Assembly (NCBI RefSeq): GCF_902167635.1
Contig: NZ_CABHMS010000003.1
Span: 1 to 64,000, forward strand
From: Chitinophaga vietnamensis
GTDB taxonomy: Bacteria > Bacteroidota > Bacteroidia > Chitinophagales > Chitinophagaceae
Direction: 5' to 3'
DNA: 64,000 nucleotides
Positions 16,342-25,402 of this stretch are shown here, in pieces. The notes under the pieces were generated by a model, which was not told the origin of the DNA, did no database searches, and saw only the letters and a program-made list of their open reading frames with translations. The translations under genes and the position numbers were made by a program. The stretch's first letter is position 1. Each line of letters opens with the position of its first letter.

Positions 16342-18966
16342 ATGGCCAAAGCAGCAATCATGACAAAAAACTATTTATATCTCACTCTCCTGACCGCCCT
16401 CGCCCTGCCTGCAAAGGCGCAACAGCATTGGCTGGTGGAAGACAGGACCCTCGACCGCAACTGGAAAATACGTACATCCGTTGACGTGAGTGAACCGGTA
16501 TCCGTATTATCCGGCCCTGCCTTCCCCGCCAAAGGCTGGTATCCCGCGGCCGTACCCGGCACCGTGATGGGCGCCCTCGTGGCAGACAGCGTATACAAGG
16601 ATGTGTTCTTCGACAACAATATGGAACGCATCCCGAAAGAGCCATTCAAGGCGCCCTGGTGGTACCGCACGGAATTTGACCTGCCCGCCCTTCCGGCCGG
16701 ACAGGTAGCCAGCCTGCGTTTCAATGGCATCAACTACCGCGCAGATGTGTGGGTGAACGGGCAGCTCATCATACAAAGCGATTCATTGCGCGGCGGCTTC
16801 CGGCGCTTCCTGCTCAATGTAAGCAAAGCCGTGCATCCCGGCAGGAATATCCTGCTCGTGAAAGTGACCGCCCCCGGCCCCGGCGAACCTACACTCGGTT
16901 TCGTGGACTGGAACCCCGCACCGCCCGACCGCAATATGGGCATCTGGCGCGATGTACACCTGCTGCTGAGCGGCCCGCTAGCCATCTCGCAGCCCTTTGT
17001 GCAAACCAGCGTGGATACCGCCACCCTGAAGCGTGCAGCCCTTACCGTTAGTGCGCAGCTTACCAATCACAGTGATCAACCCAGGAGTGGCGTATTGGAA
17101 GGGGAGATCGGCGCCGGCATCCATCTCTCTAAAAAAATAACTTTATCTCCCCATACCACTGAAACAGTTGTCTTTGATAGCATAACAATCGATCATCCCC
17201 GCCTCTGGTGGACCCGCGACCTCGGCAAACCGGAACTGTACCAGCTTACCCTGCATTTTAAAGAAGGACTAACGGTATCGGACCAACGAAAAATACGTTT
17301 CGGTATCCGTACCGTTGGCGATTACATCAATGCACAGGGGCACCGCGGCTATACGCTCAATGGTAAAAAGCTGCTGATCCGCGGTGGTGGCTGGACCGAC
17401 CGCATGCTGCTCGATCCCACACCAGCCTATGAACGCGCCGGCATCGAATATGCCGTGCACATGAACCTCAACACCATCCGCATGGAAGGCTTCTGGGGCG
17501 GCAACCAGCATCTCTATGATCTCTGTGATGAAAAAGGTCTGCTCGTAATGGCTGGATGGAGCGCCGCCTGGGAATGGACCAATTACTTCGGCTCCGAAGC
17601 CGACGACTACGGCGGCCTGAAAAGTGAGGAGCAGATGAATGTGGCCGTTGCCTCCCTGCAAGACCAGGTGATCTGGTTGCGTAATCATCCTTCGGTATTC
17701 CTCTGGGTATATGGCAGCGACAAACTGCCAAGGCCCGCGCTGGAACAGCGTTATCTTGATGTCCTCAAAAAATATGACCCTACGCGCCCCGCGCTGGCCT
17801 CCGCGCATGATAATACCAGCGCCCTCACCGGCCCGGTGGCCGTGAAAATGCGCGGCCCTTACGACTATGTGCCGCCGGATTACTGGTACATCGACGAGCG
17901 CAATGGCGGTGCCTTCGGCTTCAATACAGAAACAGGTCCCGGTCCGCAGGTGCCGCTGCTGGAGAGCCTGCGCAAGATGATACCGGCAGATTCTTTATGG
18001 CCGCTGAGCCGCCCCTGGATGTACCACGCCGCCCGTGGCGAATTTCATAATCTCAACTATTATAACAATGCCATGGATCAGCGATTAGGCGTTGCCGTTA
18101 GCCTGAACGATTACCTGCGCAAAGCTCAATATCTTAACTATGAAGGCATGCGCGCCATGCTGGAAGCTTTTGCATCCGCGAGACCCTATGCCACCGGTAT
18201 CATCCAATGGATGTACAATGCCTCCTGGCCCAAGCTATGGTGGCAGCTGTACGATTACTACCTGCTGCCCACGGGCGCCTTCTATGGTGCCCGCAAGGCA
18301 GGGGAGCCGCTGCACATCGCCTATAACTACGGAACAAAAGGTGTGGAGGTGATCAACAATACCGCCGCCGTCAGCGGGGCGCTCACCGCGCGGGTGCGCG
18401 TGCTCGATACCGCGTTGAAAGTGTTGTCGGATCAAAGTTTGCCAGTGCCTGCGGTGGCCGCCCAGGGTGCCTTCCGGATGCCGCTGGCTGCCGCCACGCC
18501 ATCCGCCGGTACCTGGTACCTCGATCTCCGTTTGCAAGCCGGTCAGCACGAAATCAGCCGTAACTTTTATGTGCTCTCTGTCCGCGCCGATCTGCTCGAT
18601 ACCGCCAAAACCAATTGGTATGTAACGCCGCAAACACAATTCGCCGATCTTACCGCGCTGCAACACCTGCCGGCCGTGTCATTGGCAATGAAAGAACAGC
18701 TGCGCCAGCATGGCGATACCACCCTGGCTACCCTCACCCTGCATAACAACAGCCGGGAGCTGGCCTTTATGGTACATGCGGATATCCGCCGCCAGCGCAG
18801 CAAGGCAGCCGTGGTACCGGTATTCTGGGAGGATAATGATATCACCCTGCTGCCGGGAGAAAGCATCACGATTAACGGATACGTATATACGAAAGACATT
18901 GCCGGCGACAAGCCACTGATATCCCTGAGTGGCTGGAACATCGTACCGGTGAATATGCCAAAATGA
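16342..18966 (+). CDS. GH2 exo-beta-D-glucosaminidase-like glycoside hydrolase, exported
   Basis: The 874-residue protein has a signal peptide (cleavage near PAKAQ); translation could also begin at the ATG at 16360. A GH2 sugar-binding domain (about 65-200), an Ig-like domain and the TIM barrel follow. Barrel motifs match exo-beta-D-glucosaminidase CsxA rather than beta-galactosidases: LLIRGGGWTDRMLL, LNTIRMEGFWGGNQ, and HPSVFLWVYGSDKLP, where Asp460 takes the place of the usual acid/base NE. The nucleophile Glu530 lies in GFNTETGPGP; the 70-residue spacing is close to that in CsxA. Such enzymes remove GlcN from the non-reducing end of chitosan oligomers. This points to a chitosan or glucosamine-oligomer PUL. 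It overlaps the next gene by 4 bp. Confidence 0.88.
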   Translation: MAKAAIMTKNYLYLTLLTALALPAKAQQHWLVEDRTLDRNWKIRTSVDVSEPVSVLSGPAFPAKGWYPAAVPGTVMGALVADSVYKDVFFDNNMERIPKEPFKAPWWYRTEFDLPALPAGQVASLRFNGINYRADVWVNGQLIIQSDSLRGGFRRFLLNVSKAVHPGRNILLVKVTAPGPGEPTLGFVDWNPAPPDRNMGIWRDVHLLLSGPLAISQPFVQTSVDTATLKRAALTVSAQLTNHSDQPRSGVLEGEIGAGIHLSKKITLSPHTTETVVFDSITIDHPRLWWTRDLGKPELYQLTLHFKEGLTVSDQRKIRFGIRTVGDYINAQGHRGYTLNGKKLLIRGGGWTDRMLLDPTPAYERAGIEYAVHMNLNTIRMEGFWGGNQHLYDLCDEKGLLVMAGWSAAWEWTNYFGSEADDYGGLKSEEQMNVAVASLQDQVIWLRNHPSVFLWVYGSDKLPRPALEQRYLDVLKKYDPTRPALASAHDNTSALTGPVAVKMRGPYDYVPPDYWYIDERNGGAFGFNTETGPGPQVPLLESLRKMIPADSLWPLSRPWMYHAARGEFHNLNYYNNAMDQRLGVAVSLNDYLRKAQYLNYEGMRAMLEAFASARPYATGIIQWMYNASWPKLWWQLYDYYLLPTGAFYGARKAGEPLHIAYNYGTKGVEVINNTAAVSGALTARVRVLDTALKVLSDQSLPVPAVAAQGAFRMPLAAATPSAGTWYLDLRLQAGQHEISRNFYVLSVRADLLDTAKTNWYVTPQTQFADLTALQHLPAVSLAMKEQLRQHGDTTLATLTLHNNSRELAFMVHADIRRQRSKAAVVPVFWEDNDITLLPGESITINGYVYTKDIAGDKPLISLSGWNIVPVNMPK

Positions 18967-20204
18967 TCCTCATGAAAAGAAGTTATTATACCGTTGGGCT
19001 GATCATGCTCACATTTTTTGTGATCTCTTTCCTCACTAATGTTACGGGGCCGCTGATACCGGATATCATCAAAGGGTTCCGGCTGAGCCTCACGCTGGTG
19101 GCCCTCTTGCCCTTTGCTTTCTTTATTGCCTATGGCGTAATGTCGGTACCGGCGGGCATGTTGATAGAACGTTATAAAGAGAAGAAGATCATGATCGCGG
19201 CCTTTGTGGTGGCGTTTATCGGCTCCCTGGCTTTGTCGCTTTTCCCGAACTACCTCACGGCGGTGATCTCGCTGTTCCTGATCGGTTGTGGCATGGCGAT
19301 GTTGCAGGTGGTGATCAATCCGCTGTTACGCACCGCGGGAGGAGAGGAGCACTACGCTTTTAATGCTGTGCTGGCGCAACTCATTTTCGGGCTGGCTTCT
19401 TTTGTGAGTCCGCTCGTATACTCCTGGCTGGTGCGCAGCATCCATGAGGGCCGTGCGCCGTTGCTGGCGGGTCTGGTGCCGCCGTCTTTGTCGTGGATAT
19501 CGTTGTATTGGCTGTTTGTGTTGATCTGCCTGGCGATGGTCCTGATCATCGCCTTATCGCGCTTTCCGAAAGTGGAACTGACCGCGGAAGAAACGGCGGG
19601 CCCGCTCAAAACGCATATGGACCTGCTGCGGCAGCCGGTGGTGGTCCTGTATTTCTTCGGTATCTTTTGCTATGTAGGCACAGAGCAAGGCATTGCCAAC
19701 TGGATATCCCAGTTTCTCTGGGAGTACCATCATTATGATCCGCAAACCACAGGAGCTAATACGGTGGCCTATTTCTGGGGATTGATGACAGCGGGCGGTA
19801 TAGTGGGATTGTTATTACTGAAGATACTGGACAGCCGCAAAGTGCTCACAGGGTTTACCATACTGGCGATCCTGAGCTTAACTGCGGCCTTGTTCGGTAG
19901 CGGCAAAACCGCGCTGGTGGCCTTTCCGCTAACGGGTTTCTTTGCCTCGGTCATGTATCCGGTGATCTTCTCCCTGGCCCTTAACTCTGTATCATCGCAC
20001 CATGGCTCGTTTTCGGGCATACTGGTGACGGGCATCATCGGCGGGGCCATCCTGCCGCTGGTTACCGGCTGGCTCGGCGATCACTGGGGATTGCGTACCG
20101 GCCTGTGTTTCCTCTATCTTACGATGGGATATATCTGTAGCATTGGCATTTGGGCAAGGCCCATCATCACCAACAAAACCATCGATCTTAAATCGAAGGG
20201 ATAG
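18963..20204 (+). CDS. MFS transporter, probable sugar (glucosamine-type) permease
   Basis: The 413-residue protein has 12 hydrophobic segments with the MFS loop 2-3 pattern GMLIERYKEKK. Its layout resembles the fucose/hexose permease-like branch that includes Bacteroidota sugar importers. The start ATGA overlaps the GH2 stop; a second ATG 9 bp on (MKRSYY) may be used instead. Position at the end of the PUL suggests import of the monosaccharide released by the GH2 enzyme, most simply glucosamine; that is inference from context. Its 3' end overlaps the convergent PhyH-type gene by 17 bp. Confidence 0.88.
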   Translation: MILMKRSYYTVGLIMLTFFVISFLTNVTGPLIPDIIKGFRLSLTLVALLPFAFFIAYGVMSVPAGMLIERYKEKKIMIAAFVVAFIGSLALSLFPNYLTAVISLFLIGCGMAMLQVVINPLLRTAGGEEHYAFNAVLAQLIFGLASFVSPLVYSWLVRSIHEGRAPLLAGLVPPSLSWISLYWLFVLICLAMVLIIALSRFPKVELTAEETAGPLKTHMDLLRQPVVVLYFFGIFCYVGTEQGIANWISQFLWEYHHYDPQTTGANTVAYFWGLMTAGGIVGLLLLKILDSRKVLTGFTILAILSLTAALFGSGKTALVAFPLTGFFASVMYPVIFSLALNSVSSHHGSFSGILVTGIIGGAILPLVTGWLGDHWGLRTGLCFLYLTMGYICSIGIWARPIITNKTIDLKSKG

Positions 20205-20919
20205 GATAGTGTTCAGACCAGGAGAGGCCTCCGGGCAGTTGCTGGTTGCTGAATTCGATATGCACTACGCGGCGGTTGCGGCCATTGGTGCTGCGTGAAG
20301 AGGCATGCATCAGCAGTGGCCGCATGATCATGATACTGCCGGCAGCTACCGGGCAACTGGTAGCCGGTGTGGCATGCAGGTCCAGCGCTTCGGGCCTGCT
20401 GATACCCCAGGCATGAGAGCCGCTGATCACTTTCAGTGCGCCATTGTGCTCGTCGGTATCGTCGAGATGTATGCGGATGGTATAGTTTTGCTGAAGCAGC
20501 GCCAGGGGCGGCTGCACAGCGTACTGTCCCTGTTTGGCCGTCCAGGGGCCGAAGCCATCTACCGGCAATTGCCGGTCCACGGAAATGCTGAGGTCCTGAT
20601 GCCAGGCCACCAGCCAGTTTGATTGTCCTGGCTTATCGAAATAGATTGCCTTCACAATAAAATAATCCTCCCCGAACAATTCCCGGATCACCGACCGCAA
20701 CGCTGGTGTGAACAAGTGTGGGCCAATGCCGGGTATCACCTTCAGCAGCTGGCGTATCGCAAAGAGATCAGCAGAGCGACGGAACTCAGGCCCCTGGCCC
20801 TCTTCACGGCTGATCAAGGAGATGATCTGCTCACAGGCGTCCGTATCATAAACCCCCGGAATAACCGTAAAACCATCACGGGATAATGCTTCCCGGTAAG
20901 AACACAATGACTGATGCAT
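20188..20919 (-). CDS. Phytanoyl-CoA dioxygenase (PhyH) family Fe(II)/2-oxoglutarate oxygenase
   Basis: The 243-residue protein (ATG start at 20919 preferred over an upstream TTG) shows the double-stranded beta-helix pattern of PhyH enzymes. The iron ligands are the HxD of WHQDLSISVD and a distal His in PLLMHASSRSTNGRNRRVVHIEF, with Arg residues positioned to bind 2-oxoglutarate. The N-terminus (YREALSRDGFTVIPGVYD) is typical of the family. The substrate cannot be told; members hydroxylate small molecules including lipids and natural products. It is convergent with the PUL and not part of its operon. Confidence 0.9.
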   Translation of the reverse strand: MHQSLCSYREALSRDGFTVIPGVYDTDACEQIISLISREEGQGPEFRRSADLFAIRQLLKVIPGIGPHLFTPALRSVIRELFGEDYFIVKAIYFDKPGQSNWLVAWHQDLSISVDRQLPVDGFGPWTAKQGQYAVQPPLALLQQNYTIRIHLDDTDEHNGALKVISGSHAWGISRPEALDLHATPATSCPVAAGSIMIMRPLLMHASSRSTNGRNRRVVHIEFSNQQLPGGLSWSEHYPIPSI

Positions 20920-21066
20920 TCGCAAAGATTACAATAAATATTGAGTATATTGCATACGGGAAGAATACACCAACCTTTACACTGTTACAGTTACATCTAT
21001 GGAAAATAAGCTATTGGCAGTCCTCCCTCTTGAATAAATAACCGATGATTGTAAATTCAATCAGTA

Positions 21067-22782
21067 ATGAATGTAAACGCTGTATTTAAAAGTATACGCG
21101 AAACAGGTGCAGCCCAGGTGAATGACGAAGATAAAAAGAGGATCGTTCTAGTTAATACCCTGAGTTTCTTTACCGGTTTTTTCGCATTGACGCTCGGTCC
21201 CTTACTGGCCGTCATCACCAGACAAATACTTATTTTATATCCGGCTCTTATTGAAGGCATCAGCTTCATGTTCGTGATCTATCTGAACAGCCGGAGACTG
21301 CACAGGGAAGCCAGCCTGGTCATGTTGATTATACAAAATCTGTCTGCATTATATTTCGGACTGATCTTCGGCGGAATTGCCGCTTCCGCATTAGAATTGC
21401 TCATGTTATGTCTGGTAAGTGCATCTCTCCTTATTTTCAGAGATCTGAAGATCAGGGTATTCACCATCACGATCGCCATCGTGTGCGTGTATATATTTGA
21501 GTACAATTTTTACCATCAGGTATTTACCCCGCTGGATTTTTCCATCGAGAACCAGTATTTGATCCGCTGGTTAGCGGTAGGCGTTATCTTTTTTCTGAAC
21601 CTGGTGGTGATCGTGCATTACGCCAAGCAAACGGATAAAACGAAAGACCTGGAAACAGCCAATGTATATAAAACGCTCTTCCTGCAAGAAACTTCGCATG
21701 AGATACGTTCCCCATTGGATGCCATTTTTGGCATCAGCCAGCTGCTGATGATGCAACTGGAGAAAGCAAAAGAAAAGGGCCAGGTAGAAGTGCAAGCCAT
21801 TATGCCCTTGGCGGAGCATTTGTATGCCGCCAGCTACAGTGTAAGGGGGATCATCAATAATATTCTCGACCTGGCCAAGATACAGAAAGGGAAGTATGAC
21901 GAAATCAGCAAGGAGCATATCAACCTCGCGGAATGGCTACAGGATATTATCAATACACATACCTATAACGCCAAACGTAAAGCTGTAGCCATCACGCTGG
22001 AGGTAGCGCCCGATATGCCCGCCATTATTGTGACTGACGCCGTAAAGCTCAACCAGATCGTCAATAACCTTTTGTCTAACGCCATCAAGTTCACTCCGCA
22101 AAAAAGTACGATCAGCGTCCGCGTATTGCGGGAGGCGAATACCTGGCGCCTCAAAATAAAAGACCAGGGAACCGGTATCAGCGCTGAAATGAGGCACAAA
22201 ATATTTGATCCGTTTGTTTTCAAGAAGGTGGATTTCTTTGAAAGCACCGGGCTGGGATTATCCATTGCCAAGCGTTTTGCGGAATTATTACAGGGAGAAT
22301 TGTCGCTGGAGGAGAGCGGGAGAAATGGTTCTGTATTTTCGCTCCTGCTCCCGCTGGAAGTGGGTAACAAGCAGAAAGTAACGCCACTGCCACATCTTGT
22401 CCCGGCCGCAAGGGATTACAGGGATGTGCATATACTGGTGATTGAAGACAATCCTATGAGCCAGCTGGTGCTTAGCAAGTTTCTGAAAGAGCTGCATTGC
22501 AGCATCTCACTGGCGAATGATGGCGCTGAGGGCCTGGAGAAAGCATTAAAGGAAAAACCGGATATTATCTTCCTCGATACGCATATGCCGGTACTGAGCG
22601 GCCTGGACACGCTCAAAGCGATACGGGAATCTGCCGTGCTACAGAATATACCAGTGGTGGCCGTTTCCGGCGATGCTTTCAAAGAATCCATCGATGAAGT
22701 GATGTTAGCGGGCGCCAACGATTATATCACCAAACCTGTAGAGTTCAGGCAGCTGCACTCCGTGCTCGATAAATATTTTTAA
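21067..22782 (+). CDS. Membrane hybrid histidine kinase
   Basis: This 571-residue kinase has about six hydrophobic helices in residues 30-185. A HisKA domain (phospho-acceptor His211 in ETSHEIRSPLDAIFG) and an HATPase domain (N-box LNQIVNNLLSNAIKF, G-boxes DQGTGIS and STGLGLSIAKRF) follow. A C-terminal receiver domain (VIEDNPMSQLVL, phospho-acceptor Asp504 in FLDTHMPVLSG, conserved Lys in ITKPVEF) ends the protein. No output DNA-binding domain is fused, so a separate phosphotransfer partner or regulator is expected elsewhere. Its stop lies at the start of a GC-rich hairpin shared with the convergent terpene synthase gene. Confidence 0.93.
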   Translation: MNVNAVFKSIRETGAAQVNDEDKKRIVLVNTLSFFTGFFALTLGPLLAVITRQILILYPALIEGISFMFVIYLNSRRLHREASLVMLIIQNLSALYFGLIFGGIAASALELLMLCLVSASLLIFRDLKIRVFTITIAIVCVYIFEYNFYHQVFTPLDFSIENQYLIRWLAVGVIFFLNLVVIVHYAKQTDKTKDLETANVYKTLFLQETSHEIRSPLDAIFGISQLLMMQLEKAKEKGQVEVQAIMPLAEHLYAASYSVRGIINNILDLAKIQKGKYDEISKEHINLAEWLQDIINTHTYNAKRKAVAITLEVAPDMPAIIVTDAVKLNQIVNNLLSNAIKFTPQKSTISVRVLREANTWRLKIKDQGTGISAEMRHKIFDPFVFKKVDFFESTGLGLSIAKRFAELLQGELSLEESGRNGSVFSLLLPLEVGNKQKVTPLPHLVPAARDYRDVHILVIEDNPMSQLVLSKFLKELHCSISLANDGAEGLEKALKEKPDIIFLDTHMPVLSGLDTLKAIRESAVLQNIPVVAVSGDAFKESIDEVMLAGANDYITKPVEFRQLHSVLDKYF

Positions 22783-22813
22783 GAGGCTGCACCTGCCCAC
22801 AAGCGCAGCCTCT
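22782..22813. terminator. Putative bidirectional hairpin between convergent genes
   Basis: A 9-bp stem AGAGGCTGC / GCAGCCTCT with a 14-nt loop fills the gap between the hybrid kinase stop and the terpene synthase stop. No clear T-run follows on either strand, so termination strength is uncertain. Confidence 0.5.
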
Positions 22814-22818
22814 GTGAT

Positions 22819-23778
22819 CTAGTTGTTGAAATCAGCCCCTGGATGCCCACCTTTTTTATACCTGGCAGTATTTAATTCAAGCCACTGAAGATGCCCGGTG
22901 ATCATCAGTGTCAGGTTCTCGATGAATTTGTTGACCGTTGTATTCCATTCTTTAAAATCCGGTAGTGCCGTACGCAATACAATGAACTCCTGTATATCCT
23001 GGTTATGGATCGTGATGGCTTTACTGTATGCTTCATCCAGTGTGCAATTGTTTTCGTGCCGGATGATGAGTACCAGGTTGAGCACATCATGCCCGTCTTC
23101 CAGTGGAGCAGAATAGAAGTCATTGGCCCATGCCATGATGCGGCATGTCAGCTGCGCCAGCCGCCGGATGATGGGGTGCAGGGCGATATCGTCTGGTAGC
23201 ACGGTGCCGGTTTCCAGTTCTATCAGGTCCACCAGCGGATACACACAGGCCGCTATTTCGCGGATCAGTTTATACTTCTCCAACCGGGGGTATTGCTGCA
23301 TATTGCGATAGGGTATCTCCAGCAACATCCCTTTGAAATAGCTGTCGATGCTGTGTGTGAAGCGCCTTAGCCAGGATGGTGAGGCGAGTTTCAACAGCTC
23401 TTTGCGTAAAACGGGTAATTGCAGATTATTGGCGATGCCTGTATCTGAGGCAACAGGCCTGCCTTGCAAGGCGGATATCACCTGTAATCTGATCATCTCC
23501 AACTGGTCAGCAGTACATCTTTCGTATGCATCGTCGTTAATGAAGGCCCACAGTGAAAAGCGGCATATGGAAAGCAGGCCGTCGTAGCTGGTATTGGGGA
23601 ATAGCCGCGCGCCTACATACCCAACGCCGGTATGCTCATATTTGCGCCTGATCTTTTCCGGCAGGTATCCATATTCCTGCTGGAGCCATTTTCTGATTTG
23701 CGTCTCGAGATTGTCTGCGTAAGGACTGATTGCATCCGGGAAAGGACAATAGATGTCCCGGTAGGTGAGTGTTTGCAT
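22819..23778 (-). CDS. Class I terpene synthase
   Basis: The 319-residue protein (ATG at 23778; an upstream TTG would add 9 residues) has both metal-binding motifs of bacterial class I terpene cyclases. The Asp-rich motif is NDDAYE (Asp82, Asp83, Glu86; DDxxE form). The NSE triad is NDFYSAPLE (Asn219, Ser223, Glu227), preceded by the conserved RIMAWA helix. The C-terminal RY pair is seen as ARYKKGG near the end. The length suits a single-domain sesqui- or diterpene synthase. No prenyltransferase or P450 gene is next to it; the nearest redox genes are the divergent old yellow enzyme and the aldo/keto reductase. The product cannot be predicted from sequence. Confidence 0.92.
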   Translation of the reverse strand: MQTLTYRDIYCPFPDAISPYADNLETQIRKWLQQEYGYLPEKIRRKYEHTGVGYVGARLFPNTSYDGLLSICRFSLWAFINDDAYERCTADQLEMIRLQVISALQGRPVASDTGIANNLQLPVLRKELLKLASPSWLRRFTHSIDSYFKGMLLEIPYRNMQQYPRLEKYKLIREIAACVYPLVDLIELETGTVLPDDIALHPIIRRLAQLTCRIMAWANDFYSAPLEDGHDVLNLVLIIRHENNCTLDEAYSKAITIHNQDIQEFIVLRTALPDFKEWNTTVNKFIENLTLMITGHLQWLELNTARYKKGGHPGADFNN

Positions 23779-24152
23779 TTTCTGTGTTTTTAAGTGTGAT
23801 GACAATTGCTATTTGTAACGATTAATAAGCTGTAAAGCCCTGACAGCAGGCGTTGCACGACGCCCGACAGCAGTGTGGGAATATGGTCTTACCATCGTTC
23901 ACATGACATAAATAGCATCAGGTATAGATTATGTTTTGTAAGCTGGCTGGATTTCTGCATACTAAAGATATTCAGAAAAAAAATTGTTATAAACAGGAGA
24001 AGATGGAAGAAAAAAAGCCATCTCTTCTTTTGAGATGGCCTTTCACTGAGGTTTCGTACGTACATGAACGTTAATGACCATTGCGGTTGGTTTGTCGTTT
24101 CATAATTTTAAACAAACGCTTAATTTTAAATACACCTAAAACAAACATACTT
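23779..24152. other. Intergenic region upstream of terpene synthase with an orphan terminator
   Basis: This 374-bp region separates the divergent terpene synthase and old yellow enzyme genes. It contains an intrinsic terminator facing left at 24008-24039, about 230 bp upstream of the terpene synthase start. Just before it on the same strand is a 10-codon ORF (MKRQTNRNGH). This could be a leader with attenuation or a separate small RNA. No exact TAnnTTTG promoter was found. Confidence 0.5.
24008..24039 (-). terminator. Orphan intrinsic terminator in the terpene synthase leader
   Basis: The stem GCCATCTC / GAGATGGC with a 7-nt loop is followed on the minus strand by seven T residues. No annotated leftward gene ends here, so it would end a short leader or small RNA starting to its right. 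Confidence 0.7.
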
Positions 24153-25220
24153 ATGGCGCATTTATTTTCCCCTTTGCGGCTGCGGGATATCACGCTCCGG
24201 AACCGCATTGCGGTATCGCCGATGTGCGAGTATTCTTCGGAAGACGGCTTTGCGAACGACTGGCACCTGGTGCATCTGGGCAGTCGTGCAGTAGGAGGGG
24301 CGGGACTGGTATTGACGGAAGCGGCTGCGGTATCGCCGGAGGGGCGTATTTCGCCGCAAGATCTTGGCATCTGGAAAGACGAGCACCTGCCGATGTTACA
24401 GCGTATTACGGCCTTTATCAAGGCGCAGGGCGCGGCGCCGGGTATCCAGCTGGCGCATGCAGGCCGTAAGGCCAGCACCTACCGCCCCTGGGAAGGGCAT
24501 CGCGAAGTGCCGGTGTCTGCCGGCGGATGGCAGGTCGTAGCTCCCAGCGCCATCCCTTTCAATGAGGTATACCCTATGCCCGCAGCCCTAACAGAAACGG
24601 GTATACGTAAAGTGATAGATGATTTCAGGGCGGCGGCCATACGCGCCGATAAAGCCGGCTTCGACGTCATCGAGATACATGCCGCACATGGTTACCTGAT
24701 ACATAATTTCCTCTCGCCGCTCAGCAACCACCGTACTGATGAATATGGCGGCTCTTTTGAGAACAGGATACGCCTGGCGGTAGCCATAGCGGCAGCCATT
24801 CGTACGGTATGGCCTGCCGGAAAGCCGCTGCTGATGCGCATCTCCGCTACCGACTGGGCTGATGGCGGCTGGACATTGGAAGAGTCCATCCAATTAGCGG
24901 GCATCGTGAAAAACAAAGGCGTCGATCTGCTGGACTGCTCCTCCGGCGGCCTCGCTGCACATCAAAAGATACCGGTAGGCCCCCTTTACCAAACCCCTTT
25001 CGCCGAAAAGATCCGCCAGGAAACCGGCATCCTCACCGGCGCCGTAGGCCTCATCACCACCGCAGCAGAAGCCAACTCCATCATCACCTCCCACCGCGCC
25101 GACCTGGTACTGATGGCCCGCGAACTCCTCCGCGACCCCTACTTCCCCCTCCGTGCCGCCCACGAACTGCAAACCGACATCCAATGGCCCGTGCAGTACG
25201 AGCGCGCCAAGCGAAGGTAG
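24153..25220 (+). CDS. namA: Old yellow enzyme family NAD(P)H:flavin oxidoreductase, YqjM/NamA-like
   Basis: The 355-residue protein starts at the ATG at 24153; an upstream TTG extension of 24 residues lacks family similarity. It is an FMN-binding TIM barrel with YqjM-type residues: Cys25 and Tyr27 in SPMCEYSS, the substrate-binding His pair in EIHAAHGYLIHNFLSPLSN, and NHRTDEYGGSFENR. The C-terminus ends in RELLRDPYFPLRAA with the phosphate-binding segment. Such enzymes reduce activated C=C bonds with NADPH. Its final codons and TAG stop fall inside the left end of palindromic element A. Confidence 0.93.
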   Translation: MAHLFSPLRLRDITLRNRIAVSPMCEYSSEDGFANDWHLVHLGSRAVGGAGLVLTEAAAVSPEGRISPQDLGIWKDEHLPMLQRITAFIKAQGAAPGIQLAHAGRKASTYRPWEGHREVPVSAGGWQVVAPSAIPFNEVYPMPAALTETGIRKVIDDFRAAAIRADKAGFDVIEIHAAHGYLIHNFLSPLSNHRTDEYGGSFENRIRLAVAIAAAIRTVWPAGKPLLMRISATDWADGGWTLEESIQLAGIVKNKGVDLLDCSSGGLAAHQKIPVGPLYQTPFAEKIRQETGILTGAVGLITTAAEANSIITSHRADLVLMARELLRDPYFPLRAAHELQTDIQWPVQYERAKRR

Positions 25221-25402
25221 TCTTGGCTCAGGATTATATGATTGAAAGGATTACCAGGATTTTTTTATCAGGATTAATAAAGATTAAAAAGGATTCGCGA
25301 AGATCAAATCGACATGATCTTCGCGAATCCTTTTTAATCCTGTATGAAAAAATCCTGGTAATCCTTTCAATCAGTATAATCCTGAGCAAAGACAAACTAC
25401 GC
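25211..25402. repeat. Palindromic element, copy A
   Basis: This is an approximately 192-bp inverted repeat. The left end GCGAAGGTAGTCTTGGCTCA and the right end (reverse complement GCGTAGTTTGTCTTTGCTCA) are similar and continue into GGATTAT. The arms contain GGATTACCAGGATTTTTTTA and meet at GCGAAGATCA / TGATCTTCGC. It lies between two convergent genes and overlaps both 3' ends: it supplies the TAG stops of the old yellow enzyme and the aldo/keto reductase. It has no central 33-bp palindrome, unlike copies B and D. Confidence 0.92.

Noticed and set aside
23779-23805. TTG start for the terpene synthase
   Set aside because: An ATG nine codons downstream lies directly before the first plausible family residues; the TTG remains possible but is less likely.
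24081-24152. TTG start extending the old yellow enzyme by 24 residues
   Set aside because: The added residues lack similarity and the ATG at 24153 gives the normal YqjM-type N-terminus.
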